Assembly (NCBI GenBank): GCA_023251475.1
Contig: JAHEYS010000069.1
Coordinates: forward strand, 1 to 32,089
DNA from: Prolixibacteraceae bacterium
GTDB taxonomy: Bacteria > Bacteroidota > Bacteroidia > Bacteroidales > Prolixibacteraceae
DNA: 32,089 bases
Direction: 5' to 3'
Positions 17,664-27,492 of the stretch are shown here, one piece after another. How positions within the stretch are numbered: the stretch's first letter is position 1; each line of letters starts with the position of its first letter. Position numbers and translations under genes: made by a program. Under the pieces are notes generated by a model. It did not search any database. It was not told where the DNA came from and saw only the letters and a list, made by a program, of their open reading frames with translations.

Positions 17664-19133
17664 TTATAATTTCTCCTGCACTTTAATTGTGCAAAACAAG
17701 ACTCCATCTCCGGCTGTCGGAGCGTTGGTTGCATTTACTATCCCTGCCGGATTTGCCGAATTAACCGGTGCGGTTTTAATGATTCCTCTTCGGCCATCAT
17801 CAGTTACAAATCCGTAAACTTCATTAAGGTTTACCGGACCGATAGCTGTTTTTGCTTCAGCAGCAATACCTGCCAATAAGATGTCGAATTCATTATCGTG
17901 TGTCAGCAGATCAAAGTAGGCCGGGGTAACTTTATTTGTTCCAGTTACATTATCCAGTCTTTTAAAGTAAACCTTTCGCAGGTCTTTGCCCGATGCTTTA
18001 AGATTTTTAGCCATTTTCCGAATCGTGGAAGCCAGAAGGTCCAGTTTGGCATCCCTCACCTCGTTGCCGAACAGGGAACCTGTGACTGTGACTATTTTGA
18101 CCGGTGTAACTCCAACACTTCTGATTTTTGCAGTCCATACCAGATTAGCGGCATTGCTTGTCAGGGTCAGATTTACGGCTGCAAAGGCAGCGGCATTTGC
18201 GGTGACAAATGCTGCGGCAGTGGTTGTGGTAGTTGCACCGGTAAATGTGATCGTTTTGGTCAAACCTCCCACGGTAATATTTGCAGTTCCGGCAGTACCT
18301 ACCAAAGCGATTGTTGCCGCTGTGGCCCCTGCATAGGTGGAGGTCAGTACCACGGTATCACTGGGAGAAACCAGATTGAAACTGCCGTTGGTAAATACCG
18401 GGTCGGTGCCCGCACTCTTTGTTTTGTAACCTACAAAGTCAATCTTTTCGGCTAATAATAATGCGTCGCTTGTCATGAAAATATCTGACCGCAGACCAAT
18501 TGAATAAAACGCCCCTTTTCTGTAATTAACATCAGCGACACCGCGTACCCCGCTTAAAATATCCAGGTTATCCTCGTTCCCTATACCAGCAAACCGGGCC
18601 GCAGTATAACCGGGCATATCTATAATAGTTAACAACTTACCACTTGTGCTCCCCTTTTTTATGACAGTAAAGGTATTTGAGGAGGTTCCGACATAATGAC
18701 TCTCATTTTGAAAGGTGAAGTCAACCTTTACAATCGAAAGGGGAGGTACCAGCGGATGGATCCGGTAGGCATAGTAGACCACTACATTGTTTAACTTCAG
18801 GGAAAAATTTCCAAGCGAATCAATTGCATTTGCCGGTTCTGTTTTGACAATTTTTAACCCGCTGTAAAAAGCATCGGAAGAAGTTTTGACAATAAATTTT
18901 GACAATGGAATTTCAGAGGAAACGGTAAGTTTATATACCACATCACTCTCCTGTTCGAAATCCTTCAGCGGTCCGGTTTTAATGGTATCCCCACCAACTA
19001 CAAATACATTCTTTTCTGCGAATTGCGAAATAATGGGTTGAGATACTTCCGGTGCACTCCCTGTTTTCTCACAGGCGGAGAAAATAGTTACCAGTGCCAG
19101 GAGAATCATCAGATTCAATAATTGCTTTATCAT
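17664..19133 (-). CDS. Hypothetical lipoprotein with Ala/Thr-rich internal module, in the SusE/F (surface glycan-binding) position
   Basis: Lipobox LVTIFSAC; immediately downstream of a SusC/SusD pair; internal GTAGTANITVGGLTKTITFTGATTTTTAAAFVTANAAAFAAVNLTLTSNAANLVWTA. Confidence 0.7.
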   Translation of the reverse strand: MIKQLLNLMILLALVTIFSACEKTGSAPEVSQPIISQFAEKNVFVVGGDTIKTGPLKDFEQESDVVYKLTVSSEIPLSKFIVKTSSDAFYSGLKIVKTEPANAIDSLGNFSLKLNNVVVYYAYRIHPLVPPLSIVKVDFTFQNESHYVGTSSNTFTVIKKGSTSGKLLTIIDMPGYTAARFAGIGNEDNLDILSGVRGVADVNYRKGAFYSIGLRSDIFMTSDALLLAEKIDFVGYKTKSAGTDPVFTNGSFNLVSPSDTVVLTSTYAGATAATIALVGTAGTANITVGGLTKTITFTGATTTTTAAAFVTANAAAFAAVNLTLTSNAANLVWTAKIRSVGVTPVKIVTVTGSLFGNEVRDAKLDLLASTIRKMAKNLKASGKDLRKVYFKRLDNVTGTNKVTPAYFDLLTHDNEFDILLAGIAAEAKTAIGPVNLNEVYGFVTDDGRRGIIKTAPVNSANPAGIVNATNAPTAGDGVLFCTIKVQEKL

Positions 19134-19216
19134 GACTTTACAGTTTAGAATATTTTCTTTATATTTTATCAGGTTCAGAAGTTATACCTGGAATTCATTT
19201 TAAGATTGCCAGGAAT

Positions 19217-20929
19217 CTAATATCCGGATTTTTGTTTTAATAATTTATTGGCATCCACATTGCGTTGATAATATGGGAAATACCAGTAATTAGGATCACT
19301 TAGTCTGGCGATTACCGCGGCCTGTTTATTTACCGGATACTTTTGGGCGACCAGGTTTGCCAGGATTGAAGGATCCGAGTAATTCTTAGCCATCCTTACC
19401 AGGTCAAACCATCTTAAACCTTCAAATCCTGCTTCAAGTGCTTTTTCCCTGAGGATCATCATATCGACTTGTTTTACAATATCTCCGCCGTTTGGATCCA
19501 GTTTTAGCGGGGCAAGTCTTGCCCTGTAGCGCACCCCTTTATAAGCGCTTCCATTGACACCTCCGTTAAGCATTGCCAAAGCCTGGTTCGATAATCCCAG
19601 ATGGTTATATAACTCGCAAACCATAAGATACATAGGTCCATCCCGGTAGACAATAAACATGGCATCATTATTACTGTTGTTATCGTTTTGCTGAACGTTT
19701 TTGATGATACCCCGTGTCTTCATCAGGTATTTGAATATCAGGGTATCTTTTCCGGAAGGCATGAACGAGATACCCTCACCCCTTACCCGGTCACCATAAC
19801 CTCCAATAATTGGCATACCATCTGCATCAAGAACGGGATTGCAATCAGCGCTGGCGGTTTTTGTCAGGTCAACAAAATAACCTGCTGTGGTATTCTGGTA
19901 TTGCAATAACATGTTTGGTGCTTCCTTCCAGTTTTTCAAAGCGACTGAACTGGGTTTAAGTGCATAGATCCCCCCATTTTGAATATTGTTATTCGTCCAG
20001 CGCTCAAGGCTGTTGGTTTGTCCCTTGCTCCCGTCAAAATCGATATAGAGCGCCCGTCCATCATTTGCTTCACCGGTAGGTACTGAAATAAACAAATTTT
20101 GCCATGTGCCATAATCATAAGAAGTCATACTAAAAGCTCCTGCATTGCCATTCAGAGCATTACCAAAAGGGACAAGCTGACCTAAGATATCTTTTGCTCT
20201 GGCGTAGTTTCCCCGGTAGAGAAAAATTTCGGATAGCAGGCACTGCGCTGCAAAATTGTTAAACTGTGCTCTGAAAATCCGGATTTCACTCCCCGCAATA
20301 TTCCCCCCGATAGCCGAGCTTGAAGGGCTTGCCGTCAGCATAATCGGGTAATATTTGAGTGCATCTGTTTCAATTTTTGCAAGAATATCAGATGACTTCA
20401 TCGCCGAGATATCTTTTAACTGCTCAACGGAGGTAACACTGAAATCAACGTATGGTGCATCTCCCCAGATTTTTACGATTTGCATATAAGCCCATACCCT
20501 GATGTACATCACTTCAGCAATGTTATAGTTATACCTGTCGACACTATAATTTACCGGATCAACGCGAATTATTTTATCCAGCCCTGCCATCGTGTTGTTA
20601 CAGGCAACGATTAACTTGTAAAAATTGGTGTAGTCGGTATACGGATTCAGGGGATTCACCCTGTTTTGTGCTATTTCAGAAATATACTGATCGGCACCCC
20701 TTGCTTCGACCACCAGATCGGCCTGTGCTTCACCTGCCAGAAATATTTGATCGACCAGCGGCTGCATCAACCCGTAAAGACCATAGATTGAGGTTATAGC
20801 ATCATCGGCATTTTTGAAATTCTCATCTGCAGGAATATACCCTTCGGGCTGTACCGTCAAATAATCTTTGCAGGAGATGGACATCATCAATATAAAACCT
20901 GCTAAAATATATATCAGTCTTTTTTTCAT
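19217..20929 (-). CDS. susD: SusD/RagB-family nutrient-binding outer-membrane lipoprotein
   Basis: Lipobox MMSISCKDYLTVQPEGYIPADENFKNADDAITSIYGLYG; YIRVWAYMQIVKIWGDAPYVD; C-terminal REKALEAGFEGLRWFDLVRM...YWYFPYYQRNVDANKLLKQKSGY. Confidence 0.93.
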   Translation of the reverse strand: MKKRLIYILAGFILMMSISCKDYLTVQPEGYIPADENFKNADDAITSIYGLYGLMQPLVDQIFLAGEAQADLVVEARGADQYISEIAQNRVNPLNPYTDYTNFYKLIVACNNTMAGLDKIIRVDPVNYSVDRYNYNIAEVMYIRVWAYMQIVKIWGDAPYVDFSVTSVEQLKDISAMKSSDILAKIETDALKYYPIMLTASPSSSAIGGNIAGSEIRIFRAQFNNFAAQCLLSEIFLYRGNYARAKDILGQLVPFGNALNGNAGAFSMTSYDYGTWQNLFISVPTGEANDGRALYIDFDGSKGQTNSLERWTNNNIQNGGIYALKPSSVALKNWKEAPNMLLQYQNTTAGYFVDLTKTASADCNPVLDADGMPIIGGYGDRVRGEGISFMPSGKDTLIFKYLMKTRGIIKNVQQNDNNSNNDAMFIVYRDGPMYLMVCELYNHLGLSNQALAMLNGGVNGSAYKGVRYRARLAPLKLDPNGGDIVKQVDMMILREKALEAGFEGLRWFDLVRMAKNYSDPSILANLVAQKYPVNKQAAVIARLSDPNYWYFPYYQRNVDANKLLKQKSGY

Positions 20930-20975
20930 CTTATTTTATTAAAATTGTTCTCAATTGCATCCTGATTTGATGGCA

Positions 20976-23900
20976 TTAAAGCCCTAATTTAATCCCAACC
21001 ATAAAGGTTTTTGACAACGGGTAATTTCCAAAGTCATACCCCCTTGAAAAAACGCCCTGCCCAACAGCAACTTCCGGATCCCAGCCCAGGTAATTACTGA
21101 TTGTGAAAAGGTTATACCCTGAAAAATAGATCTGTGCATTGCGGGCAAATCCTATTTTATTATTGAAATTATAGGAGAGCGTCAGAGTTCTCATTTTAAA
21201 ATAAGAGCCATCTTCGATATAACCTGAAGAGGGACGTCTGTTGCCAGCCGGATCTCCATAGGGTGTGTTTGCAATAGTTGCCACATCACCTTCAGCCATC
21301 CAACGGTTTGTAACGGCTGCCGACTGATTTTCGTATGCTGGTCCGTTTTCAATTTTTGAGCGTAAAACGTTTAATACTTCGTTCCCGTACGAATAGGAGA
21401 AAACGGCGTCGAGACTAAAATTTTTGTACGTGATTGCTGATGTAACCCCACCAAAAAATTTAGGATTGGGATTGCCAATAACCTGCATATCGTAACTGTT
21501 AATAATACCATCGCCATTCAGATCGGAATAATGATAATCACCCCCCTTAAACGGAGCTCCCTTATCGGTCAGCAGACCAGCCGCTTCAGCTGCAGTACTG
21601 AACACCCCTGTTTTTTTATAGCCGTAGATCAGACCCGCCGGACTTCCGACTTTGGAAATTGAGGTATAACCATTCAATCCATCCAGAACAGGTAAACCTG
21701 AAGGCAAACTCAATATTTTATTTCTATACCTGGCAATGCTCACCCCGAATTTCCAGGTAAGATTGGCGGTACTCCCCATAGTGTTTACTGCCAGTTCGAA
21801 GCCCTGGTTTTTGATGGAACCGTCGTTGGTCCAGTAAAAACTGTTGCCATTTGCACCATCCAGCTTTTTGGGTACCAGCAGATCCGTTGTTTTTGTCATA
21901 AAATAATCGAACTGAACATCAATCAGCTTTTTAAGCAGTGAAATATTGGCGCCGCCATTGTAATTATAGGTGGTTTCCCACTTAATGCTATTATTCCCAA
22001 TAGAATAAGGTACAATTCCAGGTCTGAATGTGTAAAATTTGCTTTCGTACAACGAATATCGTGCGTTAACCGGGATATCCTGATTTGCCGTAATGCCCCA
22101 TGATGCCCGGATATTGAACTCATCAAGGAATGAATATTTATTCATCCAGGGTTCGGCCTTCAGCTTCCAGGTGATACCTGTGTAAGGTAAAACAGCGAAT
22201 GGTTCTGAAGAAATTTTTATTCCGTCATTTACCTTCTCACCAAATTTTGAAGAGCCGTCGAGACGTATCCCCCCTTTCAGGAAAATTTTCTCCCTGAAGG
22301 TGTAATCAAAATTGGCAAATGCAGAGATGTTATGGTATTTCTCACTGATACCTTCCTGTGCAATTTTGGTCCCGTCACCTAATCCTTTAAATTCATCGGA
22401 GGTTGAATGGATGGAATACCCATATGTTCTTGAATATTTCGAAAATTCAAAACTATATCCTCCAAAGGCTAAGATGCGGTTTTCGGGATTCAATTGTTTG
22501 GTGTAGCTTAAAGTATGCTCAACAGTCACATTCTGTTGTTCAATCATCTGCTCTTCAGAGGTACGGTCATACTTGGGGTTATTATCCACCGGGACCACCC
22601 CTCTTGCAGGGGTAAAACGGTCTTCTGATATTCCGCGCCGGTTCAGTCCGAATACCAGCTTACTCTTAAGATTCCGGTTAATATCATAGTTGGCATAAAC
22701 GGAGGTCATAATCCAGTAATTACTGACCTCATTGGTTACTCCATTGATTACAGCCAGTGGATTGCTTAAATTGTCGTAGAGTACCGAACTCAGGAATGGT
22801 CCCGCTTCACCATCGGCTGTTTTTATAAAAGGGGTTAAAATTGGAGGTTTAACAAGGCTCAGATATAAAGGATTAACACGTTCCTCAAATCCCTGATCCA
22901 TCAGGTTCTTGTCTGTGCGGCTAAAGGCAGTACGGGTTCCGGCAGAAAATTTTGGAGAGATCTTGAAATCAAGGTTAAACCTGGAAGTAAATTCTGAAGC
23001 CGATATACCTCTGCCGACACCCTGCATGTTTTTATACCCGGTGTTTAAGGAGTATTTCGATGTTTTATCACCTCCTCTTAGATTCATATAATAATCCTGG
23101 TTCAGGGCATTTTGAGTTACCTCGTCCTGCCAGTTCGTATTATTTGAATATTTCCAGTATTCCACCGTGTTGGCATTGGCACTGGTATAACCATAAAAAG
23201 GAAACTGCTGATTGAAAGTTTGCTGATCCATACCCTGGCTGTAACCCTTCGCGGACAGATAGGGAAGATACTGAGACGCATTCATCACAGGAATATTCCT
23301 GAAACGGGGGGCGATTCCACCTTGCGCCGAAACATCGAGGAATGATTTTCCATTGGTCCCTTCCTTTGTAGTAATAACAATTACCCCATTCGCCGCACGT
23401 GAGCCATAAATACCTGTGGCTGCAGCATCCCTAAGGACAGTGACCGACTCCACATCCTTTGCATTTATATCAGCCAGGGAGTTATAAATATTTCCGCGTA
23501 CCACCGACTGGTCAAATACCGGATCAATGACAGGCAGTCCGTCAACCAGAACCAATGGCTGATTGGTGGTATAAAGGGAACGAACACCACCCATACTCAG
23601 CGATGCCCCTTCGCCGGGTACCCCGGAATAAGCATTTACCTCAAGACCGGGAACTGTTCCCTGTAACATCTGAAAAATATCCCTGTATTGTAACGTCTTA
23701 TCATATCCTTTAGAAATAACATGATAGACGCCATTGAGATCTTTTTCATTTGCAGAATAATAAGGTAACCGAACCTGAGATTCGTCAATGTCAAGATCTT
23801 CAGGAGCCAGATTGACGGCAACCTCCAGTTTTCCATTCAAAGGAAGATCCTTTTTCTGGTATCCCGGATAGGAGATCACAAGCACCGAATATAATGAGGG

Positions 23901-24098
23901 GACCTCAATGACGAATGTTCCGTTAGCCGAGGATTGGGCACTTCGCGAAATCATACCTTTTACACTAATATCGGCATTAGCAACGGGTTTTAAAGTCAGA
24001 TAATCGACAACCGTGCCCTGAACTTTTAGAATTTTCTGTGCATGCAGGGGTACATACGACAGGAAAAGTAAAATCAGAACAGAAATATATTTTATCAT
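20976..24098 (-). CDS. susC: SusC/RagA-family TonB-dependent outer-membrane transporter
   Basis: Carboxypeptidase-regulatory-like start VQGTVVDYLTLKPVANADISVKG; plug PLVLVDGLPV...VTVLRDAAATGIYGSRAANGVIVITTKEG; C-terminal beta-barrel ending in YPLSKTFMVGIKLGL. ORF track extends to 24146; signal-peptide start MIKYISVLILLFLSYVPLHAQ favours 24098. Confidence 0.94.
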   Translation of the reverse strand: MIKYISVLILLFLSYVPLHAQKILKVQGTVVDYLTLKPVANADISVKGMISRSAQSSANGTFVIEVPSLYSVLVISYPGYQKKDLPLNGKLEVAVNLAPEDLDIDESQVRLPYYSANEKDLNGVYHVISKGYDKTLQYRDIFQMLQGTVPGLEVNAYSGVPGEGASLSMGGVRSLYTTNQPLVLVDGLPVIDPVFDQSVVRGNIYNSLADINAKDVESVTVLRDAAATGIYGSRAANGVIVITTKEGTNGKSFLDVSAQGGIAPRFRNIPVMNASQYLPYLSAKGYSQGMDQQTFNQQFPFYGYTSANANTVEYWKYSNNTNWQDEVTQNALNQDYYMNLRGGDKTSKYSLNTGYKNMQGVGRGISASEFTSRFNLDFKISPKFSAGTRTAFSRTDKNLMDQGFEERVNPLYLSLVKPPILTPFIKTADGEAGPFLSSVLYDNLSNPLAVINGVTNEVSNYWIMTSVYANYDINRNLKSKLVFGLNRRGISEDRFTPARGVVPVDNNPKYDRTSEEQMIEQQNVTVEHTLSYTKQLNPENRILAFGGYSFEFSKYSRTYGYSIHSTSDEFKGLGDGTKIAQEGISEKYHNISAFANFDYTFREKIFLKGGIRLDGSSKFGEKVNDGIKISSEPFAVLPYTGITWKLKAEPWMNKYSFLDEFNIRASWGITANQDIPVNARYSLYESKFYTFRPGIVPYSIGNNSIKWETTYNYNGGANISLLKKLIDVQFDYFMTKTTDLLVPKKLDGANGNSFYWTNDGSIKNQGFELAVNTMGSTANLTWKFGVSIARYRNKILSLPSGLPVLDGLNGYTSISKVGSPAGLIYGYKKTGVFSTAAEAAGLLTDKGAPFKGGDYHYSDLNGDGIINSYDMQVIGNPNPKFFGGVTSAITYKNFSLDAVFSYSYGNEVLNVLRSKIENGPAYENQSAAVTNRWMAEGDVATIANTPYGDPAGNRRPSSGYIEDGSYFKMRTLTLSYNFNNKIGFARNAQIYFSGYNLFTISNYLGWDPEVAVGQGVFSRGYDFGNYPLSKTFMVGIKLGL

Positions 24099-24161
24099 AT
24101 TGTGATATATTAATGAGTTTTTATCTTTAATTGCTGAGTACTTCATCTCTTATTATAGACT

Positions 24162-25730
24162 TTAAGGTGCAGGTACAGGGACCAGTGTAACGATATCGAC
24201 CGAAAAAAGGTATTGCCCAACCGCTTTTGGACTAACCCCGGCACATGTAAACGTGAGTTGAACCGGGCCATTGGCAGCCACATTAACCACTCCCAGATCT
24301 ACATCTGCACTCCCTTCGGCCAGCGAATAGAGGGTGGATGTATTCATATTTTGTTTGAGTAACTGGCTTCCACAGTTTACATTCACGATACATCCATTAT
24401 TATCGAGGTAATCTTTAAGAATAACCCTGTAATAACCTTGTGTGACAAATGGGAGGTTAAAATCAATCCGACCCCCAATGTTGACAAAATTAAAGCGTGT
24501 GGCAAATCCCCTGTAAGAAAAGGTGGCACTGGAGGGGGTTACATAAACAATTGCAGTACTGGTTCCACCTGAGAGTGCAACACCTGTGTTGAGTGAAAAT
24601 ACGCCGGTTGCACTTTTATAACTTGGCACAAACATATATCTGGGCCTGTAAACCACATCAGGTAAGGTAACATCATTCAGGGTAAAGTAAGAGCCGTTAC
24701 TGGCTGCTATCGTATTTCCCTGAACCTGACCGGAACTTACACTAAACTGATTTCCGGCGACATTGGTAAAAGTGTTAATTCCGGCGCCTAAACTCATTAC
24801 CTTGCCATTTACGATAATGTTTTTAAACAGATAATCTTTTAAAATGGCAGAATCTCCCTGATAGGCAAGACCTTTGGGTATGAAATAATAACCGATGGTA
24901 GTGTCTCCGTGTGCAGTGCCCAGTTTTGGAACAATCAGATCTGACCTGCCCGACCTGCCCTGAAGCAGTTTTGACATCACGGTATTAATGGCATTGTTGG
25001 TCGGAATAAATGCCGTTGCCACTGTTTTCTCGTCATCTATCTTTACATCATTGAGATATTGCGAAAACTGTTTATAAACAACAGGTTTTTGATAGATGGG
25101 TTTGTTGGTCAAATCATATCCGATAATGGTGTTTCTCAATGGATCCGGTATGGTAACATAACCGGTTGCGATATAATTGCTAAATAATGAGAAGTCCGGA
25201 TTACCTGAAATCGTCTCCAAAAGGTTCAGATTTGGTACGATCAGATGATCAATTTCATAGATCACACCGTTTAATCCCTTCGTACCGGCATCAGAAATCC
25301 TGAACCCATTGGCAGCATGTCCGTCACTTAATACAGAAAAGTTAACCGGTTTTCCTGAACAGGCCAGAATATTCGTATTGGACATATTCTGAGGGAAAAT
25401 GGAAGAGGGGAAAATATGAGTTCCGATTATCCGCTTAAGTGATACCATATTATTCGTGGTATCGATTGCTGTGAACCCGCCGTTTTTAACAGCCAGTACC
25501 GTATAAAGATCGGTTCTCCTCAGTAAAGAGTCATATCCGGTTTTTTTAAGTAAGCCCCTGAATTCGGTATAAACCGGATTCTTTGTTAACAGGGTATAAA
25601 CGCTTCCCTCGTTCAGGTAATCCGGCGTTGCATAGTGGTCATCCCACTTGTTTGTGGTGCAGGAATAACCCAGCAGCAGGAACAAGCTGGTTATGATGCT
25701 GGTTGATAATTTTTGTATGTTTCTTTTCAT
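24162..25730 (-). CDS. FAS1 (fasciclin) domain lipoprotein with C-terminal beta-sandwich-like region
   Basis: Lipobox LLLGYSC; SVYTLLTKNPVYTEFRGLLKKTGYDSLLRRTDLYTVLAVKNGGF and GLNGVIYEIDHLIVPN are FAS1-like; C-terminal YYRVILKDYLDNNGCIVNVNCGSQLL...YLFSVDIVTLVPVP. Confidence 0.8.
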   Translation of the reverse strand: MKRNIQKLSTSIITSLFLLLGYSCTTNKWDDHYATPDYLNEGSVYTLLTKNPVYTEFRGLLKKTGYDSLLRRTDLYTVLAVKNGGFTAIDTTNNMVSLKRIIGTHIFPSSIFPQNMSNTNILACSGKPVNFSVLSDGHAANGFRISDAGTKGLNGVIYEIDHLIVPNLNLLETISGNPDFSLFSNYIATGYVTIPDPLRNTIIGYDLTNKPIYQKPVVYKQFSQYLNDVKIDDEKTVATAFIPTNNAINTVMSKLLQGRSGRSDLIVPKLGTAHGDTTIGYYFIPKGLAYQGDSAILKDYLFKNIIVNGKVMSLGAGINTFTNVAGNQFSVSSGQVQGNTIAASNGSYFTLNDVTLPDVVYRPRYMFVPSYKSATGVFSLNTGVALSGGTSTAIVYVTPSSATFSYRGFATRFNFVNIGGRIDFNLPFVTQGYYRVILKDYLDNNGCIVNVNCGSQLLKQNMNTSTLYSLAEGSADVDLGVVNVAANGPVQLTFTCAGVSPKAVGQYLFSVDIVTLVPVPAP

Positions 25731-25781
25731 GAGTATTTTTTTAATTTGATCTGGCTTTGATGAGTATTAATCCGTTTCAAT

Positions 25782-25825
25782 GTTGCCAGGTCGCTTTGGT
25801 TCATTTCAAAGCGACGCTGAGCAAC
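25782..25825. promoter_or_regulatory. Strong intergenic stem-loop between the two FAS1 genes
   Basis: GTTGC-CAG-GTCGCTTTG (25782-25798), 8-nt loop (25799-25806), CAAAGCGAC-G-CTG-A-GCAAC (25807-25825): 17 bp with two 1-nt bulges. T6 follows at 25826-25831 on the plus strand (A6 precedes the stem on the transcribed minus strand). Confidence 0.75.
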
Positions 25826-25835
25826 TTTTTTACCA

Positions 25836-27479
25836 TTAATTACTTGGCCGTAGTTCCAGGGAATGAAAATATATTCGTGAATTGTCAATAAGAACCTGGG
25901 TTTTTAAGGTGTGCTGCTTCAATTCGGTAAGCGTCACTGTCCCCAGTTTCCGTTGCATTTTCTGCTGTGTTTTGGTGGCATTGACTACAATATTTCCGAA
26001 GGCATCAGTAAGGGAATTTAAATTAACCAGATCACCAAACTGTTTTCCATCCCATGTGAATAGTACGTTATGGTCAATATTGCTTTGAAGGGCATAAATT
26101 AAGTAAACATCATATTTCCCTTTAAAGATTTGTGAAGTGGTAAGCTGCATATAATATGGGTCCCCCGATGTCGCCTGATTGTATTTCAGGGTGGGTTCGG
26201 TTCCAAAAGCTGCCGCCACGACATCAAAATTCATACTATTGGTAAAGTATTCCCATTTAAGCCATGGCACTGCAGCCTGCCCTGCGGGGTCGTTTTTCAA
26301 TGTATTCATTAAAGAGTTCGTAAAGGTTGATTTTGTGCCGTTCACCAGAGTAACGGCTACCGGGCCGGGATTATACCGCGTGATCACCAGTACAGGTTTT
26401 GGATTATATACACTCAGAACAGAGGCTACAGAGTTGACGATACCGTTCTTTGTCACAATATTGCTTTTATCAATATCAACTTTTACACTTACTGAAGTGG
26501 TAACCGGCTGACCATTCACAATTGTTGTTTCATCATGTTTGTTGATGGTAATCCCCTGGGTGATATTAAAAATCAGGAAATCGCCAGGATTGAGTGATTC
26601 AATATATTCTTCCCTGATACTGGAAACAAAATACTCGCGCCCTAAACAATGATAGCGGACAAAAATATTCAGGGAGTCAGACGGATTCGTATACTGTTTG
26701 GTTGTCTTATATGAATTGGAGTATTTTCGGGCAAGGTCGTCAAACGAATTAATGCCCGCCTTGCTTAATACATCATTGGTTTCCAGAAAGATTGTTTTCA
26801 TCTTTTTGAAAGGAAGGCCGTAAATGATTTGCGAATTATCGAACTCTACCTTACTTAGAATATCCAGATCAGCGCCGGTTTTTTGAAAAGCCTCGGCTAT
26901 AATGGAATACTGAGGCTGACTTCTGATCCAGCTATACAGGGTATTGACAGGAGGCTCAAGAACATCATCAATCACATGAACCACTCCATTTGTAACCGGA
27001 ACATCAAGTTTGATAACATTCACCGTGTTATTTAAGACCGTATTTTTTAATCCCTTCGAAATATCCATTCCGATATAATCACCTTCAACAGTTGTCACCG
27101 GTAAGGAGCCGGTAAGAAAAAATGAGGAGCCATACTGAAGGGCATAGATATGATACAACATCACGTTTTTCAGGGTATCCATATTCACCTGAGTCAATGA
27201 AGCCTTCCCCTTTCGTTGAAAATATTTTCTGAAAGCATCATTTGTTGGCGCAAACAAGGTTGTACTTCCATATACATTCAGTAATCCTGATATCCTGGTG
27301 GTATCCAATGCCTGAAGTAATATAGAAAATGTCGTATCATTTTTAAGAAGAGCCAATATCGATTTATTATTGGCCTGCAAATTAAGCGTACCTGAGAATT
27401 CATTCCTTTTACATGAAAATAAAGTCACAATTATCAGGAAGACCAGTGTAGTTTTAAAAATATTTAATGTCTTTTTCAT
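25836..27479 (-). CDS. FAS1 (fasciclin) domain lipoprotein with C-terminal beta-sandwich-like region
   Basis: Lipobox VTLFSC; FSILLQALDTTRISGLLNVYGSTTLFAPTNDAFRKYF...LKNVMLYHI...NGVVHVIDDVLEPP is a classic FAS1 signature; second FAS1-like segment follows; C-terminal YDVYLIYALQSN...LGTVTLTELKQHTLKTQVLIDNSRIYFHSLELRP. Confidence 0.88.
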   Translation of the reverse strand: MKKTLNIFKTTLVFLIIVTLFSCKRNEFSGTLNLQANNKSILALLKNDTTFSILLQALDTTRISGLLNVYGSTTLFAPTNDAFRKYFQRKGKASLTQVNMDTLKNVMLYHIYALQYGSSFFLTGSLPVTTVEGDYIGMDISKGLKNTVLNNTVNVIKLDVPVTNGVVHVIDDVLEPPVNTLYSWIRSQPQYSIIAEAFQKTGADLDILSKVEFDNSQIIYGLPFKKMKTIFLETNDVLSKAGINSFDDLARKYSNSYKTTKQYTNPSDSLNIFVRYHCLGREYFVSSIREEYIESLNPGDFLIFNITQGITINKHDETTIVNGQPVTTSVSVKVDIDKSNIVTKNGIVNSVASVLSVYNPKPVLVITRYNPGPVAVTLVNGTKSTFTNSLMNTLKNDPAGQAAVPWLKWEYFTNSMNFDVVAAAFGTEPTLKYNQATSGDPYYMQLTTSQIFKGKYDVYLIYALQSNIDHNVLFTWDGKQFGDLVNLNSLTDAFGNIVVNATKTQQKMQRKLGTVTLTELKQHTLKTQVLIDNSRIYFHSLELRPSN

Positions 27480-27492
27480 AATTTTTTATAAA

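Noticed and set aside
17898-18455. 185-aa plus-strand Cys/Gly-rich ORF (and 17986-18336)
   Set aside because: Antisense of the Ala/Thr-rich low-complexity stretch; the Cys/Gly and Ala/Val richness follows from GCA/GCG-type codon repeats read in reverse.
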